Shown here one piece after another: positions 49,077 to 58,860 of a stretch of DNA of 64,000 nt. Both the position numbers and the translations under genes were made by a program. Below the pieces are notes generated by a model that was given only the letters and a program-made list of their open reading frames with translations, was not told the DNA's origin and made no database searches. Within the stretch, counting starts at the first letter, position 1. Each line of letters opens with the position of its first letter. The DNA is from Ilyonectria destructans (taxonomy: Eukaryota > Ascomycota > Sordariomycetes > Hypocreales > Nectriaceae), in the NCBI GenBank assembly GCA_020740775.1, contig JAHEWK010000029.1, positions 186,001 through 250,000 on the forward strand, written 5' to 3'.

Positions 49077-51532
49077 TCAGCCCTGAGTCGTAGGAAGCGA
49101 CGCAGGGATGTCATCATCATCACTATCACTATCAGTATCTGAGTCACTTGAAATATCTTCGATAGACATGGGTTCATCCCGAGTCCCGCTGGCCACGGGC
49201 ATCCCTGGCCGAGGAGGATGAACGTGGCTCGGTGCTTGCCCACCCGCATGGCTGGGCTGCTGTGTCTGGTGCAGCTGGGTCGATACAGCAGTAGGATCAT
49301 TTAGTTCTGCCGTTGTAGATGATTCTGACAGTCCACCCATCTCGGCCACCGGAATCCTTTTGCGTGGCGTGTCACCCTGGCCACCATTAACCTGCGCCGT
49401 GACGGTGGATTGACCCTCCTCGCCAGTCCGTGCTTTCTTGGATGCCGGGGGACCATCATGACGCCCTGATAACGAAGGCCCATCTGGTGTTCCAAAGAGA
49501 CGACTTCGCTGGGCGTCGAGCTGCGCCTTGCTACGTCTCTCACGAAGTCGAATGCCGTATTTCTTGCGTGTCACGCTCTGCTTCGTGTTGTACCGATTCT
49601 TCAAGCTTGTCAATTGTTTTCCCTGTTCGGGTTCCGGAAGCTCCATGGCTTGCCTCATCAACCCGCCATAGTACTCCTCAGCCTCATTCATGTCCTTCTC
49701 AAACTCTCGTCGTTGGTCGGGTGTAAGCTTTGAGTACGGATCACCCGATGGTGTCGTCCAACCCGGTTTGGGAGTTCCCTGAGTTGGAGGGGTTTGATGT
49801 TGACGCCAGGCCGGCGAGTCCTGCGAAGGGGCCTGCGAAGCAGCGCTCTGCCCCTGCTTCTCTTTGCGGAAGGCGGAAATGGCGGTCATTATTTTCCTTG
49901 CTTGTTCTTCTGTATAGGCTCCACAAACGTTCACTTTTTGATGATAGGCCAAGCCGTTGCCGCTGATAAACCGACATCCGCAATGAGGGCATAGATCCTT
50001 CCCCACCTCGTCTGTTTCCTCGAATTTGTGACAGGCACTTTTCTTCCAATGCTGCGGGGTGTCAGCACTCAGCACCGTTCGTGAAGGGGGTTTACTTACG
50101 TATTCCTGCGCCTTTGTCGAGCTGCAAGGCCAACCACAGACGCAGTGCACAATCCCACCTGGTTTTGGTTTAGAACTCGTGAAGGTAGGTGCGCCCGCGG
50201 CGCCCTGCGGTGCCGCTAGCTGTGTGGCTACAGGCTCTTTCGAACCAGGCTGTAGAGTAACATTTTGCCGTGCCATGGGCTGCGATGGAGTAGCTTGTGA
50301 TGGAACAGGCTTTAAAGGAAGAGATGGCACAACCAGCGAATGCAGAGACGGCATGACGCGCTCTTCGTTGACAATATCCTGAGCATCATATCCAAGGCGC
50401 TCCGCTCGTGCCAATGTATTGACCAGCTGCCGCGCCGGGATTGTCTCGAAGCGTCGAGCAAGAGCCTTGTCCAAGAAGCCAGGACTGACCTTGGCAAGTA
50501 TCAAGTCGGCTACCTCGTCAAAGTCCTCGGCACTTAGATGTCGCACTATGTGCTCTTTTGACACCTTAACCATCTTACTCCCAAAGTCCTTGACTGCTCG
50601 GCTAAGCGTCTCAGCGTTGGCTTGGTGTATAGTCGCATTCAACTATCATACATGTTAGCTGTGACGATATCTCGGCGAGATGATAGGCGCGATTAGGTTT
50701 CAAGCACAAGAGAAATAGCCACAATCCAGCGTGAATCAGGAACATGTGGAGGTTGGGATAAAGAACAACCAGAAATGCCACAGTTGGCATGAAAGATGAG
50801 TGCTTGACGGAGCCGCGTGAATGTAGCTGAACAAGACTTGGGGATCAAACAGAGTTGTGGCGACAAAGCGTAGGAAGAGCCGGGTGGACTTACAAGGAAT
50901 GCAACGTGATACTGTGAGCCCAGAAGCGCTTTCTCCCATCGATCTCTGATGACCTGGCGAACGGTTTCAGGACTGGCCGCTGAGATCATGTTCTCGAGGT
51001 TATGGTACTCCGGCGAGACCTGCACGCTGTTGGTTGCAGTTGGCGATGTCAACCCTTTGTTCGGTGGGGGAATATCTCCTCTGGCTGGTGGCGGAGATGG
51101 CGCAAAATCGGAAGGTGGTCTTATGGGTTGTTGATGAGGGAGGTGTTGCACACGGTGGTGATAAGGATGTGCTTGCTGAGGAGGGGGAGCCTGCAAGCCA
51201 GCAGGTTGCGGTTGATAGTGAAAATCATTATGTGTCATATGCTGAGGCACGACTTGGGTGTTGAAGTTAGTGTGATGAGGTAGCGGTGGTGAGCTGTGAG
51301 ATCCGGGAGCATGAGCAGCATGCATGTATGGCGACGACACAGCCATCGGTGCTGTCACGGGTGGAGCCGAAAGACGGGAGCCGCTTGAAGCTGGGCGCGA
51401 TGCCGGCGCGCTGTTGGGCAGAGTCGAGTCAGAAACATTTGGCAAAGGAGAGGGCGAAACAGTCGACATGACGCCGTTGACGACAATCTGACTAGGCCCA
51501 CCAGAGGGAGGAAAGGCCGCGTGCTTAGCCAT
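49077..51532 (-). CDS. conserved fungal protein with Cys/His (zinc-finger-like) motifs, putative nuclear regulator
   Basis: Three minus-strand exons (51532-50894, 50642-50100, 50051-49077) give 718 residues. The first 180 are Pro/Ser/His-rich low complexity. The conserved core starts at NLENMISAASPETVRQVI and crosses the 251-bp intron at YHVAFL/LNATIHQANAETL. It includes ILAKVSPGFLDKALARR. Two Cys/His modules follow: CVCGWPC...HWKKSACHKFE and CPHCGCRFISGNGLAYHQKVNVC. Further on, LTPDQRREFEKD and KQSVTRKKYGIRLRERRSKA form a basic helical region. The tail is acidic (SDSDTDSDSDDDD). I recall orthologues of this arrangement across filamentous ascomycetes without known function. The 48-bp intron at 50099-50052 is a multiple of three, so retaining it keeps the frame. 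It appears intact. Confidence 0.8.
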
Positions 51533-52002
51533 CTTGGGTCCGAACCGCGCTGAGACGAGTTGCGCGACTCACTTGCGCCCAGCACTGCTGTCGAGCTTCG
51601 TCTCAGCTTGGTGCAGGGATGCGAGTGATGTGACGAGCTTATCAATGGATGGCACCGTCAGTCCAGGCGTTGCTTCCGTGATCATGAGTAAAACCGAAGT
51701 TGAACAAGAGTCCTGAGGAAGTTACTATGCGTCCTCAACATAAAACAAGCTGGGCAAGTGCGATCTGAATCAGCACTTTCGAGGCAGGTTGATATCCGGG
51801 AGCAGCTGCACGGCACGCGTTCAAGTGAGCCGCTAAAACAGGGAGGGCAACGGGTTCACTCGCCCACTGGAGAAAAAAGGGTGTGTAGGGAAAAAGAGGA
51901 GATGCTGCTTGATTATAAGTTTGTTAGCGTGATTATTAGCGACCCACATAATGTGGCCAATCATAAACTGTTATCTTGACTTGATGCCTAAATTATCAGG
52001 CT
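51533..52002. other. 5' flank of the zinc-finger gene up to hAT 3
   Basis: This holds the presumed promoter and leader of the minus-strand gene. The stretch ends with ATCAGGCT (51995-52002), the left target duplication of hAT 3. There is no further feature. Confidence 0.5.
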
Positions 52003-52349
52003 TAGGGATGCATCGAGGTAAATTACCAGGAGGTAAATTACCAAAACCCCTAGGTAAATGACGGTCATAAACCCGAGGTTTATGACGCGTCATTTATCAC
52101 GTGCTTCCAGTACTATTTGGTGACTACGGAACGGCGTCGGTGGAATGATATACGCACAAACAGTCTGGTGTGCATTGGTATTCGTCGGGGATGAGGTACC
52201 GATCACACCAAAATCGGCTGTGCGGGTACAAGAGGTCCATACCCCCGTGCAACGGCTCCGTGTTCGTTTCTTCGTCAAAACTCCCAGACTTGCTACTTCA
52301 ATATGACAGTATTATATTTCTCGAAAGCCAACTTATTTACATTTCAACG

Positions 52350-54278
52350 TTAATAAACAGACTCTGTCTCTGCGTCCGTGCCTGCATCTACAAAAATGCA
52401 GTCCTGGAAGTCGTCCTCGAGCTCTAAGAGCAACTTCACGTCAGCCGTCTCCCAGGATTGGCCGCTCGGCATTCTCCAAGGTGTCTCTTGGGCTGTCTCA
52501 AGTTTTCTCAACACCCGACTATTCATATATATGAATGTCAATTTATTGGTGCTAGTGACAGTAAGACGATTGCGAATCTTGTTGTGGAGGAAATTGATGG
52601 AGGAAAAAGATCTCTCAGAAGGTACGGAATTAGCCAAAGCGCCCAGTACTCGTTTGGCCAATGCAGCGAGTGATACATTCATAGAATGAAGATACCGCCA
52701 ACTGTCAAGGACGTGTTGGTGGTGCGGAGTGCCCTCGGATGCTGCTCTGTATATGCGACTTCCTGGGCCAAAGAGGTTGCCCTCCCGAGCTCTAAATTGA
52801 CAAAACTCCCGGAAGATATTGCCGTATTCCTCAGCGTTGGTGTTGTCCTCAAGAAAGTTGTGTGCTCTTCTGACAATGTCTGTGGTCAACAAATGGTGCT
52901 TCGGGTCGGTAGTGGCAGGGTCCAAAGCAAAGGCCATGTAGTGTATGTCGTCCGTTTGCACGTCAAACCGTTGCTTTCGTAATGCCTTCAGTTCTTGGTA
53001 GTTTATTAGTGGGTCCTGACCAGCCTCTTCCAATGCGTCCCATGAAGCCTGAATGGATAGCCAACGTGGAATGACCTCCCCAAGACCCGCGCGGTCGCGT
53101 TCTGAGTTGGCTTGGGCATGGCCAATCGGCTGAAGAACTTTGAATAACATTTCCAGATTGGCCCAAAATTCGAGATCGTTGATATATGATATCACCTGAG
53201 GTAGACTTGACTGTGTCACCTGTTCCTCCTCTTTGACAATTACCGGCTTCATTCCGTTGAGAATAACTGGATCGCGTGCGAAAGCTCGAAGGGCGTCTTT
53301 GTTGGCAAACACAGATTTAACAGCAGCAAGTTGTGTTCCCCAGCGTGTGATTGCAGCAGTAATGAACGCCTTGCGCTGCCCGTAGCATTCCTGCTGATGA
53401 ATGCGAAGCCTTGACAACTGCAATTTGGCTTTCTTAAAGAAGGCAATGAGAAAAGTAATCTTCCCAAAGATTGGCATCCACCGCTTCGACTCCACAATGT
53501 CTTTGATAAGCAATTGAAGTCCGTGAGAATCGCACAAGATATAAAGGCAGTGGCTGAACTCTGGCAGCGCTTTCATTTCTCGATGAAGCTTTCTCATCGT
53601 GCTACATGTATCTGTACAGATAGCATTCAGCCGCGAAAAATCGTGTCCGAATATTTCAAGAAGAGATGGCTTGATAAGGCTCAAGGTCGTCAATGCCGTG
53701 TGATCATGATCTTTAGTATCGATTGTCGTCCAGTAAAATGCAACCGAACTAGGAATTTCAATAGATATATTGATAATTCGGTTGCTTGAGATATCATCTG
53801 AGGCATCGAATATGACGTTGAGATGCGGGGCCTCGTCCAGAAGAGCCTTGACACGTTGCTGATAGTCCAGGTAGACAGGGTCGAGGAATGAGGCAACTCG
53901 ATTGCGATCTGGAGGTTTATATGCCGAATTTAGCATTTGGAATAGTTTCAGTGTCTCAGGCTCTTCATAGAGGGAATAGGGTTTGCCGGAGGTAAAGACT
54001 GCGACGGCGGCTTGACGGTCCAATGCATCCTTAGATGCTTTGCTAACACTATCCAACTTAGTGTTGATGAGCGGTTGTCGGCTGGGAATGACTTCATGAA
54101 GCTGTCGATATGCGGTGCATTGCGTGTGAAGGTGTCGAAGTTGTTTGGAGGTGTGCTTCGCCATAGTCTTTGAGCAGAGCTTGCAGACTACACGGTTCAG
54201 CGTAAAGCCCTCTTCCGAAGCCGGCCGGAAATATTCGTCAATGCCATGAAGTTTAGGACGACCTCCCCGATTGGTCAT
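52350..54278 (-). CDS. hAT transposase 3 (intact, single exon)
   Basis: The 642-residue frame starts MTNRGGRPKLHGIDEYF. A zinc-finger-like CKLCSKTMAKHTSKQLRHLH lies at residues 32-51. The RNase H-like core has Asp158 in IFDASDDISSNR, Asp223 in CTDTCSTMRK, the CDSHGLQLLIKD block and, after the insertion domain, Glu555 in VPSERSFSSINFLHNK. FIYMNSRVLRKLE closes the dimerisation domain. hAT transposases excise DNA through hairpinned flanks and reinsert it with 8-bp duplications, which matches this element. No stop or frameshift is present. The same family member at 46.5-48.6 kb is degenerate, so this copy is the candidate source enzyme. Start chosen as the first Met; the distance to the TIR includes the nested MITE. 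Confidence 0.93.
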   Translation of the reverse strand: MTNRGGRPKLHGIDEYFRPASEEGFTLNRVVCKLCSKTMAKHTSKQLRHLHTQCTAYRQLHEVIPSRQPLINTKLDSVSKASKDALDRQAAVAVFTSGKPYSLYEEPETLKLFQMLNSAYKPPDRNRVASFLDPVYLDYQQRVKALLDEAPHLNVIFDASDDISSNRIINISIEIPSSVAFYWTTIDTKDHDHTALTTLSLIKPSLLEIFGHDFSRLNAICTDTCSTMRKLHREMKALPEFSHCLYILCDSHGLQLLIKDIVESKRWMPIFGKITFLIAFFKKAKLQLSRLRIHQQECYGQRKAFITAAITRWGTQLAAVKSVFANKDALRAFARDPVILNGMKPVIVKEEEQVTQSSLPQVISYINDLEFWANLEMLFKVLQPIGHAQANSERDRAGLGEVIPRWLSIQASWDALEEAGQDPLINYQELKALRKQRFDVQTDDIHYMAFALDPATTDPKHHLLTTDIVRRAHNFLEDNTNAEEYGNIFREFCQFRAREGNLFGPGSRIYRAASEGTPHHQHVLDSWRYLHSMNVSLAALAKRVLGALANSVPSERSFSSINFLHNKIRNRLTVTSTNKLTFIYMNSRVLRKLETAQETPWRMPSGQSWETADVKLLLELEDDFQDCIFVDAGTDAETESVY

Positions 54279-54354
54279 ATTGACTCAGTAATGACCATAA
54301 ATAGTTGTTGTCGGTGAAGAAATCTCAACAGCAACATCGGGGGGTGATGAAGCC

Positions 54355-54886
54355 GAGTACGCTTCGGCGTCCCGTGCGAAAACTTAGGCACCCCGTGTGT
54401 CTAACCACAATAGGAATGGTCTTATCTTATCAATTGACCGCCTACTCAATAGAGATATTGCGGAAAATAACAAGTACCAGCACTCTTATAGAGACCTACC
54501 TTATTCAGGCTACTGCAGCCAGAGGCTTCTGCTACTTAGAAGGTTGCTATACTAGAAGGTCGCTGTGCTAAATAGTCTCAATTGCTGCGCTGGAAGGTCC
54601 TGATTGCTGCGCTGGAAGGTTCCAGTTGCTGTACTAGAAGGTCCCGGTCGCTGTGCTAGAAGGTCGCTGCCTGTAGCTGAATTACAGTGCGCGCGTAGGT
54701 AGGTAAGATACTTACGACATGGCAGAATGCCAGAATAGGAAAGGACAAAGATACATCTAGACTGGTGATATTTACGGCTTAAATGCTGTACCTGTCGTCG
54801 TATGGCGTTTTTAGCGCTGCGTTAGTCCTTATCTAGTTAGTTACACGGGGAGCCTAAGTTTCTACACGGGACGCCGAAGCGTACTC
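54355..54886. mobile_element. Mutator-type MITE nested in hAT 3, 9-bp TSD
   Basis: The 532-bp non-autonomous element has inverted ends of about 50 bp that begin GAGTACGCTTCGGCGTCC. A perfect 9-bp direct repeat GATGAAGCC lies at 54346-54354 and 54887-54895, the hallmark of MULE insertion. Its interior contains a tandem array (about 54540-54665) of a ~22-bp unit with core TTGCTGCGCTGGAAGGT. It inserted about 70 bp upstream of the hAT transposase start codon, outside the coding sequence. Confidence 0.95.
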
Positions 54887-55069
54887 GATGAAGCCTCCTC
54901 AGGGGTCGCAACAACTCATGGTCGTCCCCCACCCCAACCCCTTTTTAGTTAGTCACTAAACCCAATTAGGAAGGAGGTTTATGACGGTAAATTACCCGTC
55001 AGTTAGGGTTTATAACGTCAATTAGTAACTTGGGGTTTATGACGTCAAAAACGCATCCCTAATCAGGCT

Positions 55070-55353
55070 GCCTTGAGGATGCTGACATTGCTTTTTGCAC
55101 ATGCAAAGCTGCTTAGGTTTGCTTTTAGAGAGCTGTAAACAGACTAGCGCCTTCTATCTCTGTTAGCTGCACAGACAAGTGGGTATCACACTGTTAGAGC
55201 TAAGCCTGTATGTATCCTGTTTTAAAATAAGTTTGACAATAGAAATTGAAAAGATGTTAGTTAATGTTTATTATTGTTGTTGGAAGATGACCCTGTATAA
55301 CGAAACCTCTGATAGATGGATATCCTGACCTTAGCCAGAAGGGGGCTTAATAA
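55070..55353. other. intergenic, no feature seen
   Basis: AT-rich spacer between hAT 3 and the solo LTR. AATAA at 55349-55353 is the left LTR target duplication. Confidence 0.5.
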
Positions 55354-55580
55354 TGTTAGATTGGACCATGCACCCGGCATCAGACCGGGTGGGTTATGTG
55401 ATCAGTTGCCTAGCACTTTGCCACAAGGCTTAGGAAGCAGCTTCTAGCTGATTCTACACAGCACAGAACAGGTATATAAAGCTTGCTCTGATACCTCAGA
55501 ATAAGAAGAGAGGTGGAGAATACACATATACAATATAATATACACGATTAATATCAGAGTGCTACGCTAGCTTTCCGACA
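55354..55580 (+). mobile_element. solo LTR (227 bp) with 5-bp TSD
   Basis: It begins TGTTAGATTGG and ends TTTCCGACA, i.e. TG...CA termini. AATAA is duplicated at 55349-55353 and 55581-55585. A TATA box (GGTATATAAAGC at about 55473) sits where an LTR promoter should be. A palindrome CACCCGGCATCAGACCGGGTG lies near the left end. No internal retrotransposon domain or second LTR adjoins it, so it is the product of LTR-LTR recombination. Superfamily (Copia or Gypsy) cannot be decided. Confidence 0.88.
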
Positions 55581-55585
55581 AATAA

Positions 55586-56095
55586 CCCCTCTTCCGGCGG
55601 ATCCGGATGACGGGGAAAAGATGACATCAACAACATCATCATCAGATATTATCATCAAATTGAACATAATTCCATCTATCAATCTAGCCGTACGGATCGC
55701 AACAATTGTTTATAATATCAATAGGATATCCACGGCGGCCTTTTGGTGGCTGATTCAGCGGCTTAGCGCCACAACGCCGCCAAATCACGTCCGTGCCCTC
55801 AGCGACTTCGAATATTACCCCCTCTCCACGGTCGCCTGGCCTGACCAGCGTAACGCAATTCCTACGTAATCGAGAGTCTCTATCTTTGCGCAATGATCGG
55901 GAACCTGCTTGGAGCTATCGAGCAGGGCCCCCCGATCCCGGATCCATCAGGCAGCCCGGAGGGCCGCGAACTGCTTGCCTAGCCCGAGGCGGCCTGCGGA
56001 TAGAAGAGGTATTATTCACAGCTTACAAGAGGAAGATAGAGATTGTAGATTATGAATTACTTATAAACCCTATAGATACCGCCAACCTCTTTTTT
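55586..56095. other. unassigned sequence between solo LTR and Crypton gene
   Basis: This includes an 82-codon plus-strand frame (55621-55869) without recognisable motif and the 3' flank of the minus-strand recombinase gene. The left boundary of the Crypton is probably here but cannot be placed, because Cryptons lack inverted repeats. Confidence 0.4.
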
Positions 56096-58414
56096 TTACT
56101 TCTTTTTCTTCTGTATAGTTAGCCGGATCTTTCTATTAGCTCGGAGGAACTTGCAGAGCTGGTCAATTGAGTAGCCCATCTGCTGCTGCTGCAGACTTAT
56201 GGCATACATTGCAGCCTCCTCGCTTATACGCTGAGCCTGCGCCATACGGCGAATCTCCTTAATGATCTCGAGCCGTAGGGAGTACCACTGCACCTCGCTC
56301 TGCCGGCCAGCCCGCCACCGGCTTCCCCAGCGGCTATCGAGAGTAGCAATAGCTTGCTGACCTCGTAGCCCGACCGTCCACTCTCTCCATAAGTCCCTGA
56401 CTGTCTTAACCTCCCGGCACATACGATGCTGTGGCGGTCTTTCTAGCCCTGGGGTCACTGAGCGGCTGTTGCTGCTATTGCTTGAGTAAGCTGTTGTATA
56501 CTGGCTCTGGGCCTCTTTAGCAGCAGCGGCGGCGGCGGCGGCGGTAAGTGCTGGTGCTGGCGGCAGTACTGGTGCTGGTTGTAGCTGCAGGAGACCAGGG
56601 GTGGCGGCTGTCTTGAGCTGGAAGGTGAGACCAGTTGAGAAGAGCGACTGGAGCTGCGAGGCCTGCTCCCTGACGCCCTGAAGCTCGGCTCGTAGGTCGG
56701 CTCTCAGATCCGCCCTAAGGTCGGCCCGTAGGCTGGTGATCCTCGTGTCGTTGCGGGTATCGACGGACTGGAGGTAATCTGCAAGAGCTGGGACGGCCTG
56801 GGCTAGCAGGGCTAGCTGGCTCGGCCTCTCGCCCTCTTCTTGCACGAGGGCTGATACCTCTTGTGCGAACTGCGAGTAGGCCTCGTGCTGAAAGACCGGG
56901 TGGTTCCAAACCGGGCTATCTGGGAACTGCTTGATCAGGAAGACCGAGTCTTGCAGGATGACCTCACGGAGGTATGAGAGCAGGCTCGTAAGCCCCATGG
57001 CTGCAAGGTCGTTGATCTGATCGGGGGCAGGGCCGAACCGGCCCTTCCAACGGTCGAGGTCTGGCCAGATCAGAGAGAGGAGGGTATCCGGCGGCATGAT
57101 GGCAGCACGGCGTATCTCGAAGCACCCCTTCTGTGGCAGATGCCCGGCCATCGTACGCATGAACTTGCGAGGCAGGGAGTTCAGGTAGCAGCCGATCATC
57201 TGCTCCTGGTTCCAGCGGCCTGCCCGGCGGATCTGGTCCTCGCTGATCCCCTTCAGCTCGGCCGTCTTGGCCCCCGAGCTCCGGCCAACATGCGTCTTCT
57301 TCCTCGAGACGATGCCGGCATACGTAAATGCCTTAACGACCCAGTCTCGCTGCGAGTTATATGAGAGGGCTGCTGTATAGTCATACCCGCTCCCGCTCCC
57401 TCTAATCAGCCGCGTATCGTACCATGCAGACCTCTGGCTAAGGTCTGGAAACGGCTCGTCGGCAGCTATATCCCACCGATAGAGGAGGTAGAAGGCAAGG
57501 CCGCCCAGCATGCAGATAATCGGGTTCTTATTCCGGAGGGCCCCGGCTGTCTCAAGACGGCCATGCTGGTTCTGCTTTCCCGCTCTTGTTGTGAAGATTA
57601 GGGGCATACAGCGGGTCGGGCCCTCCCCCTCGAACTCGAAGGTAAAGAGGTCTGAGATCTCAGCTGCGCGGCGGTCGCCGCCCCGGGTCAGCATGTAGTG
57701 CCCGAGCAGCAGATCCACGAGAGTCCGCAGGTGGCACTCAGCAGCAGTGCTGCTATGCGCCCAGAGCTCGTAGCAAACGCGTTCGAATTCCTGCTCCGTA
57801 TACCCATCGAGGAGGGTATCACGGCCTTTATCGGCGTAGCTGGCCTTATCCTGCTGTGCATCCCGGCGCTGGAGGGACTTGAGGTACTCCCGAACGTTAT
57901 CCTCCCGGGGCGAAGGGTGGGTATTCATCCCGAGCGCTTTCTGCGCACGATACAGGTCGGTGATAGCGGTCGTATAGCTGCGGACTGATCGCCAGGCAAG
58001 CCGCGTAGCCTCCTGTAGAGTATCCTCAGCCGCCTTATAGCTCTTGGCCCTGAGCGGCCGGTCCGCAACCTCCTCAACAAGGAAGAGGAGGAGCTTATCT
58101 TCTGTGACGGTATCCGCATCCTGATACTGCTTGCGCTCGCAGAAGTCCCTGAACTCCTTCTGCTTCGGCTCATACGCAGCCAGTGTATTTCTCGGCCTCG
58201 CGTCCTGGATCATCGAGAGGATATGCTGTGCGTTAGCACGTAGCTCAGCGTTATTGCGCGCGTTAAGCCCGACGCGACCGTGGTGCCTGGTGCCGGCTGC
58301 AGCGGCCCTGGCAGCAGCCCCGGTCGCAGTAGTCATTGCAGTGCTGGTCCTGACGGTTATCGAGTCAGCTACAGCCGCCGCCTTCTTCCTCCCAGCCCGT
58401 TTTCTCGTCGTCAT
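56096..58414 (-). CDS. Crypton tyrosine recombinase with GCR1_C-type DNA-binding domain
   Basis: A single 772-residue frame without introns or stops. An Arg/Ala-rich N-terminus is followed by a core-binding region (TLAAYEPKQKEFRDFCERK). The catalytic tyrosine-recombinase core has Arg in LTRGGDRRAAEISDL, His-x-x-Arg in KTHVGRSSGAKT, and the nucleophile Tyr in QMIGCYLNSLP. A coiled stretch with tandem LRAD units comes next. The C-terminus contains VRDLWREWTVGL and WRAGRQSEVQWYSLR, matching the GCR1_C DNA-binding domain typical of fungal Cryptons. Cryptons excise and integrate by site-specific recombination, without RNase H-type chemistry. The local GC content is clearly higher than in the neighbouring elements. 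All catalytic residues seem present, so this may be a live Crypton. Confidence 0.92.
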   Translation of the reverse strand: MTTRKRAGRKKAAAVADSITVRTSTAMTTATGAAARAAAAGTRHHGRVGLNARNNAELRANAQHILSMIQDARPRNTLAAYEPKQKEFRDFCERKQYQDADTVTEDKLLLFLVEEVADRPLRAKSYKAAEDTLQEATRLAWRSVRSYTTAITDLYRAQKALGMNTHPSPREDNVREYLKSLQRRDAQQDKASYADKGRDTLLDGYTEQEFERVCYELWAHSSTAAECHLRTLVDLLLGHYMLTRGGDRRAAEISDLFTFEFEGEGPTRCMPLIFTTRAGKQNQHGRLETAGALRNKNPIICMLGGLAFYLLYRWDIAADEPFPDLSQRSAWYDTRLIRGSGSGYDYTAALSYNSQRDWVVKAFTYAGIVSRKKTHVGRSSGAKTAELKGISEDQIRRAGRWNQEQMIGCYLNSLPRKFMRTMAGHLPQKGCFEIRRAAIMPPDTLLSLIWPDLDRWKGRFGPAPDQINDLAAMGLTSLLSYLREVILQDSVFLIKQFPDSPVWNHPVFQHEAYSQFAQEVSALVQEEGERPSQLALLAQAVPALADYLQSVDTRNDTRITSLRADLRADLRADLRAELQGVREQASQLQSLFSTGLTFQLKTAATPGLLQLQPAPVLPPAPALTAAAAAAAAKEAQSQYTTAYSSNSSNSRSVTPGLERPPQHRMCREVKTVRDLWREWTVGLRGQQAIATLDSRWGSRWRAGRQSEVQWYSLRLEIIKEIRRMAQAQRISEEAAMYAISLQQQQMGYSIDQLCKFLRANRKIRLTIQKKKK

Positions 58415-58860
58415 AGTCGGATATCAATTAAAGAGGGGGCAGCTGATCCAATCCATCGCACACAAGGTCTTCAGAGAATAGGCCAGCCTAGACGGGCCTG
58501 GGGTCTGCAGAGATATATAAATAATCTTCAGGCCGGGCTGGCCTTCCAGCGCCAGATCAGCAGGACCGGGGCACCCCAGGTGCCCCGGAGGCTCTAGAGG
58601 GCGCTGGAGGCCCCTGGAGCTGCCTGAAGTTATAGGGGCCGATCAGCGAGGGAGCATGGATATTCGCGAATATCCACGGTCATCCGGGTGGCCAGCGCGG
58701 GGGGCCCGATGTGGATATACCGGGATACCATTGGCCGGGCGCCGCAGGCGGCGGGGGTCCTGGATCAGCCGGTGGGCGCCACGCCTCGCCGCGGCGCCGC
58801 TGTGGGATCAGCGACGGCTCCGCGGCGCCGTGGATACCATCGTCCCCTGCGTAAAAGGAC
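58415..58860. other. GC-rich palindrome-dense segment between Crypton and LINE 2
   Basis: This contains several perfect or near-perfect palindromes: GGGGCACC-CCAGG-TGCCCC-type near 58566, GGATATTCGCGAATATCC at about 58657-58674, and inverted GCGGCGCCG words around 58790-58830. GC content rises sharply and falls again near 58860. It is the upstream region of the Crypton gene and may include its right end and promoter. The first part of the apparent LINE 2 ORF1 frame falls in it. Confidence 0.55.

Larger units (their letters stand above)
52003..55061 (-). mobile_element. hAT transposon 3, intact ends and transposase
   Basis: The 3,059-bp element has TIRs TAGGGATGC at both ends and a perfect 8-bp target duplication ATCAGGCT (51995-52002 and 55062-55069). 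Subterminal words GGTAAATTACC and GGTTTATGACG recur near both ends. It encodes one uninterrupted transposase and carries a nested Mutator-type MITE upstream of that gene. By sequence alone it could still be mobile. Confidence 0.96.
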
